Source: Actinobacteria bacterium Ga0077541 (GTDB lineage Bacteria > Actinomycetota > Thermoleophilia > Miltoncostaeales > Miltoncostaeaceae). From it: DNA of 51,142 nucleotides. The position numbers were made by a program, and so were the translations under genes. The stretch lies in the NCBI GenBank assembly GCA_001464995.1, contig LNEQ01000269.1:1-51142 (forward strand). The letters run 5' to 3'. The notes beneath the pieces are model-generated. The model worked only from the letters and a program-made list of their open reading frames with translations. It was not told the DNA's origin and did no database searches. Numbering within the stretch: the first letter of the stretch is position 1; each line of letters starts with the position of its first letter. Positions 17,345-26,432 of the stretch are shown piece after piece.

Positions 17345-18178
17345 GCCTGACGAGGCGGCCGGGCGGTCGGTGTGGAAGCGGCCGACCGGCACCACCATCG
17401 GCGAGCCGCAGACGGGATCCTCGATGATCCGGCACTCCAGGCCGTAGGCCTCGCGCACGATCTCCACCGAGATCACCTCCGCGGGCGGCCCCGACGCGAC
17501 GATGCGGCCCTCGGCCATCACGACGAGGTGGTCCGCGTAGCGGGCCGCGAGGTTCAGGTCGTGCAGCACCATCACCACGGTGGTGCCGCGGCCGCGGTTG
17601 AGCGCGCAGAGCAGGTCGAGGACATCGATCTGGTGCGCGACGTCGAGGAAGCTGGTCGGCTCGTCGAGCAGCAGGATGTCGGGGTCCTGCGCCAGGGCCA
17701 TCGCGATCCAGGCGCGCTGGCGCTGCCCGCCCGAGAGCGTGTCCACGCGCCGGGCCGCGAGCTCGAGCGTGCCCGTGGCCGCCAGGGCGTCGGCCACGAC
17801 CCGCTCGTCCTCGTCCGACCAGCGGCGGGCCCACGCGCGGTGGGGATGGCGGCCGCGGCCGACCAGATCGGCGACCGAGATGTCCTCGGGCGCCAGCGGC
17901 TGCTGCGGCAGCAGGCCGACGATGCGCGCCACCTCACGGGTGGGGAGCGTGCGGATCTCGCGGCCGTCGAGGGTGACGGCGCCCCGTTCCGGGCGGAGGA
18001 TGCGCGCCAGGCCGCGCAACAGGGTCGACTTGCCGCACGCGTTGGCTCCGACGATGACGGTCGTGCGGGCGCCGGGCACGACGAGGTCGAGATCGTGCAC
18101 CACGCTGACGCCGTCGAAGCCGAGTCGCAGCGCCCTCGCCGCGAGCTCGTGCCGGCCCGCCGGCCGCCCGGCGCTCAT
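17273..18178 (-). CDS. Iron/siderophore ABC transporter ATP-binding protein (FecE-like)
   Basis: VIVGANACGKSTLLRGLARILRPERGAVTLDGREIRTLPTREVARIVGLLPQQP...TLSGGQRQRAWIAMALAQDPDILLLDEPTSFLD. Confidence 0.9.
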   Translation of the reverse strand: MSAGRPAGRHELAARALRLGFDGVSVVHDLDLVVPGARTTVIVGANACGKSTLLRGLARILRPERGAVTLDGREIRTLPTREVARIVGLLPQQPLAPEDISVADLVGRGRHPHRAWARRWSDEDERVVADALAATGTLELAARRVDTLSGGQRQRAWIAMALAQDPDILLLDEPTSFLDVAHQIDVLDLLCALNRGRGTTVVMVLHDLNLAARYADHLVVMAEGRIVASGPPAEVISVEIVREAYGLECRIIEDPVCGSPMVVPVGRFHTDRPAASSGSGGGGVGGLLLPGPAAREGGEHQ

Positions 18179-19221
18179 CGGGCCTCCCCCCGTCCGGTCG
18201 TGGCGAGGAGCCACAGCAGGTAGGGGGCGCCGATCAGCCCGGTGACGATCCCCACCGGCACCTGGATGCCGCCCGGAAGCAGGTGCAGCGCGAGCAGGTC
18301 GGCGCCCGTCACGACGGCCATGCCCACGAGGGCGGCCGGGACGAGGGCCGGGCCGGAGCCCACCAGCCGCCGCGCGATGGGCCCGGCGACGAAGGCGACG
18401 AAGGCCACCGGACCCGCGGCGGCGGTCCCCACCGCCGCGAGGGCGACCGCCACGGCGATGAGGCCGAGCCGAGCGCCCTGCGCGCGGACCCCGAGCCCGC
18501 GTGCGGTGTCGTCGCCGAGCTCGAGCGCCCGGAGCGGGACGCAGAGCACCAGCGCGGCCGGCACGAGCACCGCCAGCGACACCGCGACCACGACGATCTC
18601 GTCCCAGCCGGCGCCGCTCAGGCTGCCGACCATCCAGACCAGCGCCGTCTGGGCGTCCCGGATGTCGGCGCGGGTGAGGAGGTAGCCGAGCACGGCGTGC
18701 GCCATGAACGCCACGGCGACGCCGATCAGCACGAAGCGCGCCCCCGAGACGCCGTCGCGCCAGGCCAGCAGGTAGATCGCCGCGGCCACGATCAGCGCGC
18801 CCCCGAAGGCCGCCGCCGAGACCGCGACGCCGCCGAGGCCGAGCACCAGGAGCGCGAGGACGGCGGCCACGGATGCCCCGACCGTCACCCCGATGATGTC
18901 GGGGCTGGCGAGCGGGTTGCGCAGCACCGACTGGAAGATCTCGCCCGACATCCCGAGCGCCGCGCCCACCAGCACGCCGAGGGTCAGGCGGGGGAGCCGC
19001 AGCTCGAGCACCACGAACTCCTCACGGCCCGTGCCGTCGCCGAGCAGGGTGCGCAGGACGTCGGCCGGGGGTATCGCGTACGCGCCGAGCGACAGGCTGA
19101 GCGCCGCGATGCCCAGCACGAGGACGACCAGCGCCAGCTCCACCCGGTGTGCCCGCCGCAGACGCGCCCGCCGAGCCCCGCGGGCGATCCCGCCGCCGAC
19201 CGCCGCCCCGCGGGCGCTCAC
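18175..19221 (-). CDS. FecCD-family ABC permease
   Basis: VLELRLPRLTLGVLVGAALGMSGEIFQSVLRNPLASPDIIGVTVGAS. Confidence 0.9.
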   Translation of the reverse strand: MSARGAAVGGGIARGARRARLRRAHRVELALVVLVLGIAALSLSLGAYAIPPADVLRTLLGDGTGREEFVVLELRLPRLTLGVLVGAALGMSGEIFQSVLRNPLASPDIIGVTVGASVAAVLALLVLGLGGVAVSAAAFGGALIVAAAIYLLAWRDGVSGARFVLIGVAVAFMAHAVLGYLLTRADIRDAQTALVWMVGSLSGAGWDEIVVVAVSLAVLVPAALVLCVPLRALELGDDTARGLGVRAQGARLGLIAVAVALAAVGTAAAGPVAFVAFVAGPIARRLVGSGPALVPAALVGMAVVTGADLLALHLLPGGIQVPVGIVTGLIGAPYLLWLLATTGRGEAR

Positions 19222-20309
19222 CGGCGCCCCGGCCGCGCCGAGCGCACCACCCAGATCATCACCGGTCCTCCGAACATCGCCACCACGAGGCCGGCCTCGA
19301 TCTCGCCGGGGCCGCCGGCGATGCGGCCGACGACGTCGGCGGCGACCAGCATGATCGCCCCGAACACGGCCGAGTAGGCGAGGATCCACCGGTGCTCCGG
19401 GCCCGTGATGCGACGGGCCAGATGAGGGGCCGCCAGCCCGACGAAGGCGATCGGGCCGGCGATGGCCGTCGCCGTCCCGCACAGCAGGATGACCGCCGCG
19501 GCCGACGACCAGCGTGCCCGGTCGAGCCGCTGGCCGAGACCCGTGGCGAGGTCGTCGCCGAGCGCGATCGCGTCGAGGGCGCGGCCGATGCCGATGCTGA
19601 TCAGCACTCCCGCGATCAGGAACGGGGAGAGCGCGACGAGCGTGTCGAGCTCGCGCCCCGCCAGTGATCCCACCACCCAGAAGCGGTAGCGCTCGAGGGT
19701 CTCCAGATCGGTGAGTAGCACCACCGTGGTCAGCGAGGTGGCCGCCGCCGCCACCGCCGCGCCCACGAGCGCGAGGCGCATCGGCTCGCCGCCGGCACCG
19801 CCGAGGGCGCTGATGCCGTAGACCACGACCGCCGCCGCCGCCGTGCCCGCGAAGGCGAACCACACCACGCCCGCCGGGCTGGCGATCCCGAGCCACGTGA
19901 TGGCTCCCACCACCGCGAGGGAGGCCCCCGCGTTCAGCCCGAGCAGGCCGGGATCGGCGATCGGGTTGCGCGTCGTCCCCTGGAGGATCGCCCCGCAGAG
20001 CCCGAGGGCGGCGCCCACGGCCACCCCGATGACGGTGCGCGGCAGCCGCAGCTCGCGCACGACGAGGTGGTCGTTGTCGCCGGCGCGCGGTTCGACGAGC
20101 GCGTCGATCACCACGTCCAGCGGGATCGACCGGGCCCCGAGGGCGAGACCGAGGAACACCACGACGGCCAGCGCCGCGCCGGACGCCGCGAGGCCCCAGA
20201 GCAGGTGAACCGGCCGCCGGCGGGCTGCGGCGGCCGGGGCGTGCGCGGCGGTGTCGATGGTCGCCATCGGGACGGGTCGCCCCGGGGCGGGGCCGCTCCG
20301 CGCGGCCAC
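19218..20309 (-). CDS. FecCD-family ABC permease
   Basis: VRELRLPRTVIGVAVGAALGLCGAILQGTTRNPIADPGLLGLNAGASLAVV; 4-bp overlap with the next permease. Confidence 0.9.
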   Translation of the reverse strand: MAARSGPAPGRPVPMATIDTAAHAPAAAARRRPVHLLWGLAASGAALAVVVFLGLALGARSIPLDVVIDALVEPRAGDNDHLVVRELRLPRTVIGVAVGAALGLCGAILQGTTRNPIADPGLLGLNAGASLAVVGAITWLGIASPAGVVWFAFAGTAAAAVVVYGISALGGAGGEPMRLALVGAAVAAAATSLTTVVLLTDLETLERYRFWVVGSLAGRELDTLVALSPFLIAGVLISIGIGRALDAIALGDDLATGLGQRLDRARWSSAAAVILLCGTATAIAGPIAFVGLAAPHLARRITGPEHRWILAYSAVFGAIMLVAADVVGRIAGGPGEIEAGLVVAMFGGPVMIWVVRSARPGRR

Positions 20310-20328
20310 GCCCCGGGGAGCGCCTGGC

Positions 20329-21345
20329 CTACGGCGCCGGTGTCGTCCCGGCCGCGCCGGCCAGGATCTCGACGTAGTCGTCGAGGCCCCAGGTCAGCGA
20401 CAGCGCCGTGGGGGGCGAGACCGAGGCGATGAAGCTCGAGCCGACGACCTCGGCGACCCGGCCCTCCTTCACCTGCGACATCGCGCGCCCGTGGCTCGAG
20501 GTCAGGAACTCCCGCGACAGGGCGGGCGTGTCGGCGAAGCTGACCAGGATGTCGCTCTCCAGGCGGTCGAGCTGCTCGTAGCTGAGCGTGTAGTAGAACG
20601 TCTCCTCGCCGCTGGCGAGCTCGTCCACCGCCGGCGCGCTGGTGAGGCCGAGGGCCAGCGTGGCCTCGACCCGGGGGTCCGCGGTGCGGTAGACGTAGAA
20701 CGTCCCGGCCGAGTCCCAGACCATCGCGACCGACTTACCCTCCAACTCCGGGTGCTCAGCGGCCTTCCCGGCGAGCCGGGCGTCGATGTCCTCGAGCAGG
20801 GCCGAGGCCTCGGCGTCCCTGCCCAGCGCCGTGCCGACGATCCGGATCGTGTCCTTCCACGGAGTGGCCCAGGCCTCGCCGGGGTAGGCGACGGTGGGCG
20901 CGATCTTCGACAGCAGCTCGTACTGCTCGCGCGTGATCCCCGAGTAGACCGCCAGGATCAGGTCGGGCTCGGCCGCGGCGATCTCCTCGTAGGGGGGCTC
21001 CTCGCTCGAGTCCGGCAGCACGACCGGCGTGGCGGCGCCGCGGTCCTCGAGCGCCTCCGCGATCCACGGCAGCACGCCGTCCTCGTCCCCGCCGTAGCTC
21101 TGGAACGGGATCGCGACCGGCACGACGCCCAGGGCGATCGCGGCGTCGGCGCTGCCCCAGCCCCACGCCGCCACCCGCTCGGGGGCCTGCGTGATGGTGG
21201 TCGAGCCGAACGCGTGCTCGATGGTGACCGGGAACGCGGCGGCGGGACCGGCGGTGCCCGTTCCACCCGCGTCGGCGTCGTCCCCGCACGCGGCGAGGCC
21301 GATCACCGCGCAGAGCACACAGACGATCAACAGGAGTCGCGCCAC
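20329..21345 (-). CDS. Iron-siderophore ABC transporter substrate-binding lipoprotein
   Basis: MARLLLIVCVLCAVIGLAACGDD lipobox; FGSTTITQAPERVAAWGWGSADAAIALGVVPVAIP periplasmic-binding pattern. Confidence 0.9.
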   Translation of the reverse strand: MARLLLIVCVLCAVIGLAACGDDADAGGTGTAGPAAAFPVTIEHAFGSTTITQAPERVAAWGWGSADAAIALGVVPVAIPFQSYGGDEDGVLPWIAEALEDRGAATPVVLPDSSEEPPYEEIAAAEPDLILAVYSGITREQYELLSKIAPTVAYPGEAWATPWKDTIRIVGTALGRDAEASALLEDIDARLAGKAAEHPELEGKSVAMVWDSAGTFYVYRTADPRVEATLALGLTSAPAVDELASGEETFYYTLSYEQLDRLESDILVSFADTPALSREFLTSSHGRAMSQVKEGRVAEVVGSSFIASVSPPTALSLTWGLDDYVEILAGAAGTTPAP

Positions 21346-21359
21346 ACCGGACCTCCGTA

Positions 21360-21378
21360 TTAGGGTTACCTAACTGAG
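21360..21378. promoter_or_regulatory. Candidate DtxR/IdeR iron box
   Basis: TTAGGGTTACCTAACTGAG versus TTAGGTTAGCCTAACCTAA, 13/19 identical in register; between divergent iron-uptake genes. Confidence 0.55.
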
Positions 21379-21420
21379 AAACTTCGGTTGGGCAGCGTAC
21401 CGTCGGCTACGATTAAGTCA

Positions 21421-22158
21421 ATGGCTGTTACCGATAGGCGCACCCCAGCGTTTCCAGTGCCCCTCTCCCGGCAACTGGAGCGGGCGGCCGCCGTCCTGCC
21501 GGAGCTCGGCGAGCCCCCGGCCGCGGTCGCGCACGAGGTGCGGGTGGCCGACCTCGCCGCTGTGCCGGGCGCCGTGGAGGCGCTGATGGCGGCGACCGGA
21601 GCGCGCGATGCGCGGGCGCGCGCCGCCTGGTTCGTCCACGGTCACGCATGGCGGACGGCCGCCCCGGCGATCGCCTGCCTCCTGCTCTGCGGCCGGGCGC
21701 CCGATGCCGGCCCCGCCAACGTCGCCCTGCACGTCGACGCCACGGGCGCCCCGCGGCTGCGCCTGGTCGATCCCGAGCGCGAGGTCGCCGGCTCCGCGGG
21801 CCTGCGCGACGCGCTGACCGCCAACCTGGCGGTGGTCGTCGCCCTGTCCGCCCTCGCCCCGCTCGGCCCGCGTGCCCGCTGGTCGCTCGCCGCGGACGCC
21901 GTCGCCGGGGCGGCCCTCCATGTGGGCCGGCGGCTCGCGGGCCCGGACGGGGCCGTGCGGCTCGCGGCCCGGCTGGTCGGCGGGCCGGGGCCGCTCACCG
22001 TGCCCCTCGCGATCATCGACGCCGCGCCGCCCGGCGGGGGCGAGGTGACCCGGTGGCGCGGGTCGTGCTGCCTCGCCCACCGCGAGGGCCTCGATCTCTG
22101 CCCCTCCTGCCCGCGGCGCCGTCCGCGGCGCGGGCAGGAGGGGCCGGGGCTCGGTTAG
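21421..22158 (+). CDS. fhuF: FhuF-like siderophore-iron reductase (C-terminal 2Fe-2S motif)
   Basis: C-terminal RWRGSCCLAHREGLDLCPSCPRR; divergent from the iron ABC operon. Confidence 0.65.
   Translation: MAVTDRRTPAFPVPLSRQLERAAAVLPELGEPPAAVAHEVRVADLAAVPGAVEALMAATGARDARARAAWFVHGHAWRTAAPAIACLLLCGRAPDAGPANVALHVDATGAPRLRLVDPEREVAGSAGLRDALTANLAVVVALSALAPLGPRARWSLAADAVAGAALHVGRRLAGPDGAVRLAARLVGGPGPLTVPLAIIDAAPPGGGEVTRWRGSCCLAHREGLDLCPSCPRRRPRRGQEGPGLG
22101..22143. terminator. 15-bp perfect stem-loop at the 3' end of the fhuF-like gene
   Basis: CCCCTCCTGCCCGCG / CGCGGGCAGGAGGGG flanking a 13-nt loop; lies inside the coding sequence. Confidence 0.45.
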
Positions 22159-22871
22159 TCCTCCTTCGTCCTGCGCTCGAGGAAGCGCAGCAGCGCCCAC
22201 CCACCGGGCAGCAGGCACGCGGCGAAGAAGAGCTTCACGATGTCGCCCGGCACGAACGGCTCGATGCCGAGCTCGTAGGCCGAGCTCCAGCCGAGGGCCT
22301 CGTCGGCGCCCGGGGGGGTCCAGCGGGCCAGCCACGTCGCGCCGAACGCGTAGATCGCGGCGTTGGCGATCAGCATGACGCCGATCATCGTCATGAGGTT
22401 CCGGCTGGCGCCGCGGTCGGCGAACCAGCCCACGATGACGGCGCAGACGAGGTAGCCGACGAGATATCCGCCGGTCGAGCCCGTCGCGTAGTCCCAGCCG
22501 CCGCTCCAGTCGGCGAAGACGCCGAGCCCGGCGATGCCGATGCCCAGGTAGAGGGCGAGGGCCAGGAAGGCGCGCCGCAGGCCGAAGAGCCCGCCGATCA
22601 GGAGAGCGCCGAAGGTGCCGCCGGTGAGCGGCACCGGGAACCAGGGGATCGCCACCTGGGATGCGAGCGTCATCAGCCCCGCGCCGGCGCCGATGAGGGC
22701 GATGTCCAGGGCCAGCGCCATGGATCGCTCCGAGGGCCGGGGGAGCGCGCTGTCGATGAGCGCGCCGTCGAGAGCGGTGCGTTGGGAGATGTCGTCCTCC
22801 TGTGCTGCGGGGTGGTCGTCACGGGGGACGCTACAACGCCGTGACGACCGGCGCGCGACGAGGACGGCCAC
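22155..22871 (-). CDS. bioY: BioY-family biotin transporter component (start uncertain)
   Basis: ASQVAIPWFPVPLTGGTFGALLIGGLFGLRRAFLALALYLGIGIAGLGVFADWSGGWDYATGSTGGYLVGYLV. Confidence 0.85.
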   Translation of the reverse strand: MAVLVARRSSRRCSVPRDDHPAAQEDDISQRTALDGALIDSALPRPSERSMALALDIALIGAGAGLMTLASQVAIPWFPVPLTGGTFGALLIGGLFGLRRAFLALALYLGIGIAGLGVFADWSGGWDYATGSTGGYLVGYLVCAVIVGWFADRGASRNLMTMIGVMLIANAAIYAFGATWLARWTPPGADEALGWSSAYELGIEPFVPGDIVKLFFAACLLPGGWALLRFLERRTKED

Positions 22872-22961
22872 GATCGACCCTCAGGCCTCGATCCCGTCCA
22901 TGATCTTCGTCCGTCGGTATCGCACCGGCCGCGAAGACGTGATGGAGTGACCCGCGGACGA

Positions 22962-23068
22962 TCTCTCGGCATCGGGCGCGAGACCCGCACCTCCCCGCGC
23001 CTGGCCGCCACGCGCGCCAGGGCGGCGATGCCCGGGCTGTGGATCCCGTCATCGTTCGACACCAGCAT
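22962..23068 (-). pseudogene. Relic of the SurE (5'/3'-nucleotidase) N-terminus
   Basis: MLVSNDDGIHSPGIAALARVAARRGEVRVSRP matches the SurE N-terminal signature (VSNDDGIHAPGI); the rest of the protein is absent. Confidence 0.65.
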
Positions 23069-23120
23069 CCGCCCGCTCCGCTCCCGTCCGCTCGTCAACT
23101 CCACCCCCAGGGGATCCCCC

Positions 23121-24008
23121 GTGCGCGTGACCCTCATGCACAACCCGTCCGCCGGCGACGAGGACCACGGCCGCGAGGCCCTCATGGCGGCCCTCGCCGA
23201 GGCCGGTCACGAGGTCCGTTACGAGCCTGCCGACGGCGATCTGTCGACGGCGCTCGACGGCACGGCCGACCTGATCGCCGTCGCCGGGGGCGACGGCACG
23301 ATCGCGGCCGTCTTCACGGCCCTGGCCGGCACCGGCGCCCGCGCGACCCTGCTGCCGCTCGGCTCGGCCAACAACATCGCCCGCACCCTGGGCATCGACG
23401 AGGATGCCGCGCCCCTCGCGCTGGCGCGCGGATGGAAGCGCGGGGAGCGGCGGCCCTTCGACGTCGGGCGGCTCCGGGCGTCGGATGGCACGCGCCGCTT
23501 CGTGGAGTCGGTGGGCGGCGGACTCTTCACCGACCTGCTGCTCCGCGCCGAGGAGGCGCCCGTCGATCCGGGGGGCGACGCGGGCAACGCCCACGGGCTG
23601 CGCCTGATGGCTCAGGTGATCGCCGACGCCGTCCCCCAGCGCTGGACGGTCGGCCTCGACGGCCTCGACCTCTCGGGCGAGTACCTCTCCGTGGAGGTGA
23701 TGAACACGCGGCAGATCGGCCCGCACATGCGCCTGGCGCCGGGGGCCGACCCCGGCGACGGCCTGCTCGACCTCGTGCTGATCGGCGAGGAGCAGCGCGA
23801 GGCGCTGGGGACCGCGGTCGAGGCGATGGCGGCGGGTGATCCCGCCCCCGCTCTCGACATGCCCTCCCGGCGGGGGCGATCCCTGCGCATCGGCGTTCCA
23901 GGGGGCTGCCGCCTGCACGTCGACGACGAGGTCCGCTCGGCGGAGGGGCCCGAGGACGTGCTGATCACGATCGGCGATGCGCGCATCGAGCTGGTGGTGC
24001 CGCGGTAG
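23121..24008 (+). CDS. Diacylglycerol kinase catalytic-domain (DAGK/YegS-like) protein
   Basis: VRVTLMHNPSAGDEDHGREALMAALAEAGHEV...LIAVAGGDGTIAAVFTALAGTGARATLLPLGSANNIARTLGI. Confidence 0.9.
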   Translation: MRVTLMHNPSAGDEDHGREALMAALAEAGHEVRYEPADGDLSTALDGTADLIAVAGGDGTIAAVFTALAGTGARATLLPLGSANNIARTLGIDEDAAPLALARGWKRGERRPFDVGRLRASDGTRRFVESVGGGLFTDLLLRAEEAPVDPGGDAGNAHGLRLMAQVIADAVPQRWTVGLDGLDLSGEYLSVEVMNTRQIGPHMRLAPGADPGDGLLDLVLIGEEQREALGTAVEAMAAGDPAPALDMPSRRGRSLRIGVPGGCRLHVDDEVRSAEGPEDVLITIGDARIELVVPR

Positions 24009-24122
24009 ATCCGGGCGCCGGTCCGCCGCTCCGGGCACCCGCGGCGGTGCGTGCCGATCGGCCGCCACCCGACCCGTGATCGTCCGGATCCGCGGGGGAC
24101 GCGATCCGTGCGCCCTGTTGGT

Positions 24123-24422
24123 TCAGCGCCGACGGGACATCCGGAACCGCCCGACCCGCCGCCCGGCGACCAGCATCTCGCCGTCCCACACGTCGTCGCC
24201 GGCGGGCGACAGCCGGTCGCGGACGATTTTCAGCGGGCCGGCGTAGACGAGCTCCGGGCGGCCGGCGGCGATCCGCACCGAGAAGGGGAGCCGGAGCGCC
24301 GGACCGAGGTGGGTCGCCCCCCGGTCTCCGGCGATGCGCTTGTGCAGTAGCCCGAGCGGCGGCACGAGCCCGCCGGTGCGGCGCAGCGACCAGCGGCCGT
24401 CCAGCGGCGTGTCGATGTCCAC
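24123..24422 (-). CDS. Hypothetical protein
   Basis: 99-aa ORF MDIDTPLDGRWSLRRTGGLVPPLGLLHKRIAGDRG...GRRVGRFRMSRRR. Confidence 0.5.
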   Translation of the reverse strand: MDIDTPLDGRWSLRRTGGLVPPLGLLHKRIAGDRGATHLGPALRLPFSVRIAAGRPELVYAGPLKIVRDRLSPAGDDVWDGEMLVAGRRVGRFRMSRRR

Positions 24423-24681
24423 GGGGACCTCCTTCGGGGTGCGGATGCGGTTCCGCCCGGCCCGGCCGGGTACCGCCGCGCCGCGATGTCCAGACGAACG
24501 TCATACCGCCGTGCGGCGTCGCTCGCCCTCGCCGTCACCGGTGCGGCCCTGGGCATCGTCCTCGCGGCCGCCCGCCGCCGCCCCGCCCTTCCCACGGCGC
24601 TCGGCGGCCTGCCGGGCCCGGCGTTCGGCTGCATGCCAGTGGGTACCCCGGTCGGGTCAGAAACCGACCGAGGGAGACGAT

Positions 24682-25221
24682 GTGACACCCGGCGAGACTG
24701 ACCCCGGACGCCGGGGCCGGGGCAGGGGGCCGTGGATCGCGGCGCTGCTCGTGGTCCTCGCCCTGATCGTGGCCGCCGGCGTCGTGACCGCCGTGATGAC
24801 CGGCGACGATCTCACCGAGCAGGTACAGGGGGCGGCCGACGACGGTCTCGACGCGGCGACGAGCGCAGGGGACGACGCCCGGGACGCCGTGACCGGTGAC
24901 GCTCCGGACGCTGCCGCGTCGGGGGCGGAGGCGGCGACGAGCGCGGCCGGCGACGCATTCGACACGGTCACCGACCAGGCCGGTGACGCCGTCGACGCCG
25001 TCACCGGCGATTCCGGCGACGGGTCCGGCACCGCACCGCAGGCCGTCCAGGATGACCCGGTCGTCGTGCGGCTGGCGCAGGGACGTGAGCTTCCCTTCGT
25101 GGCCGGGCCGTGGGAGCGCCGCCAGTACCGCGAGCGCGTGTGGGACAGCCTCTCCGAGGCCACCCGGGCCCGCGCCGAGAGGGTCGAGCAGGACGGCGCG
25201 TTCGGGATCCGGATCCAGTGA
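24682..25221 (+). CDS. Single-TM protein with Ala/Asp-rich amphipathic repeats
   Basis: TM WIAALLVVLALIVAAGVVTAVM followed by DDGLDAATSAGDDARDAVTGDAPDAAASGAEAATSAAGDAFDTVTDQAGDAVDAVTGDSGDG. Confidence 0.65.
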   Translation: MTPGETDPGRRGRGRGPWIAALLVVLALIVAAGVVTAVMTGDDLTEQVQGAADDGLDAATSAGDDARDAVTGDAPDAAASGAEAATSAAGDAFDTVTDQAGDAVDAVTGDSGDGSGTAPQAVQDDPVVVRLAQGRELPFVAGPWERRQYRERVWDSLSEATRARAERVEQDGAFGIRIQ

Positions 25222-25363
25222 GCCCGCACGCCCTGCCGCGCGCGGGTCTCCTCGCGGTGCGGCGGTATCCGCCGCGGGCCGCGCGCATGCCGGGTGCGGC
25301 AGCCGATCGAGGTTGGGGTGCCCCATTAAGGGCACCCCCTCGGAACACCACGAGGAGGACACC

Positions 25364-25876
25364 ATGAAGCGCAGACAACCCCTGGCGGCGATCATCGTCG
25401 CGATGGTCGCGTCGGTAGGGCTGATGACCGCGGCAGGCTGCGGGTCGGACGACGCCGACGACGCCGGCGAGGCCGTCGAGTCGGTCGCCACCAGCGCGAC
25501 GGGCGCGGCTCCGTCGCCGGACGACAGCGGCGCGGCCCCGACCGGCGACGGCACGGCGACGGCGCCCGGCGACGGGGGCACCGCACCCCCCGGCGGTGGT
25601 GAGGTGCTCGAGATCCCGGCTGCCGAGCAGGGCCTGGCGTTCGCGGTCGAGGAGATCACGGCCCCGGCCGGCGAGATCACCCTCCGCATGCCGAACCCGT
25701 CCGCGGTCCCCCACAACATCGCCGTCGACGAGCCCGAGCAGCAGATCGGCGAGATCGTCGGAGAGGGCGGGGTCTCGGAGATCACCGTGGACTTCCCGCC
25801 GGGCGAGTACGAGTACTACTGCTCGGTCCCCGGTCACCGCGAGGCCGGCATGGTCGGGACGCTGACAGTCGAATGA
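25364..25876 (+). CDS. Cupredoxin-like lipoprotein (plastocyanin-type)
   Basis: Lipobox TAAGCGSDD; VPHNIAVDEPEQQIGEIVGEGGVSEITVDFPPGEYEYYCSVPGHREAGMVGTLTVE. Confidence 0.85.
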   Translation: MKRRQPLAAIIVAMVASVGLMTAAGCGSDDADDAGEAVESVATSATGAAPSPDDSGAAPTGDGTATAPGDGGTAPPGGGEVLEIPAAEQGLAFAVEEITAPAGEITLRMPNPSAVPHNIAVDEPEQQIGEIVGEGGVSEITVDFPPGEYEYYCSVPGHREAGMVGTLTVE

Positions 25877-26005
25877 CCGTCGGGCGCGCCCGCCGAACCC
25901 CGATCGGCCGGTGGCGGTTCCCCGCGACCCCGGTCCGACGCCGGCCGGGTCCGGGGCGGTCCGGGTGGGTACCGCCGAGGGATCAACCACGACGAGGAGG
26001 AACCC

Positions 26006-26432
26006 ATGCGAAGCGTGGACGAGGTCATCGAGGTCGCAGCACCGATCGGCGACGTCTGGGCGCGCTGGGCCGACGTGGAGCGCCTGCCGGTGTTCATGGA
26101 GGGCGTCGAGTCGGTGCGGCGCGAGGGCGAGGACCACCTCGAATGGCGGGCGAGCCTCGACGGCGAGTCCATGACGTGGACCAGCCGCATCACGCGTTGG
26201 GAGCCGGAGGCAGCTGCTCGCCTGGATCAGCGAGGACGGCACCGAGGACGCGGGCGGACGGGTCGAGCTGAGCGAGGCCGGAGGTGGCCGCACCCGCATC
26301 CACGTCGTGATCGACTGGCCGTCGGAGGACATGGTGGAGGTGAGCCTCGACCGCCTCCGGAGCCTGGTCGAGGGCGAGGCGGGCGGCCTCGCCGGGCCGG
26401 ACGGGGCCCGCACCCCCGGGATGGGGGTCCTA
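26006..26432 (+). pseudogene. SRPBCC/polyketide-cyclase-like gene with internal frameshift
   Basis: MRSVDEVIEVAAPIGDVWARWADVERLPVFMEGVESV...ITRWEPE, then continues in another frame from ~26210: QLLAWISEDGTEDAGGRVELSEAGGGRTRIHVVIDWPSEDMVEVSLDRL. Confidence 0.75.

Noticed and set aside
20280-20340. Repeated CGCCCCGGGG blocks between the substrate-binding and permease genes
   Set aside because: Short self-complementary GC blocks typical of intergenic regions here; no clear single hairpin or conserved motif.
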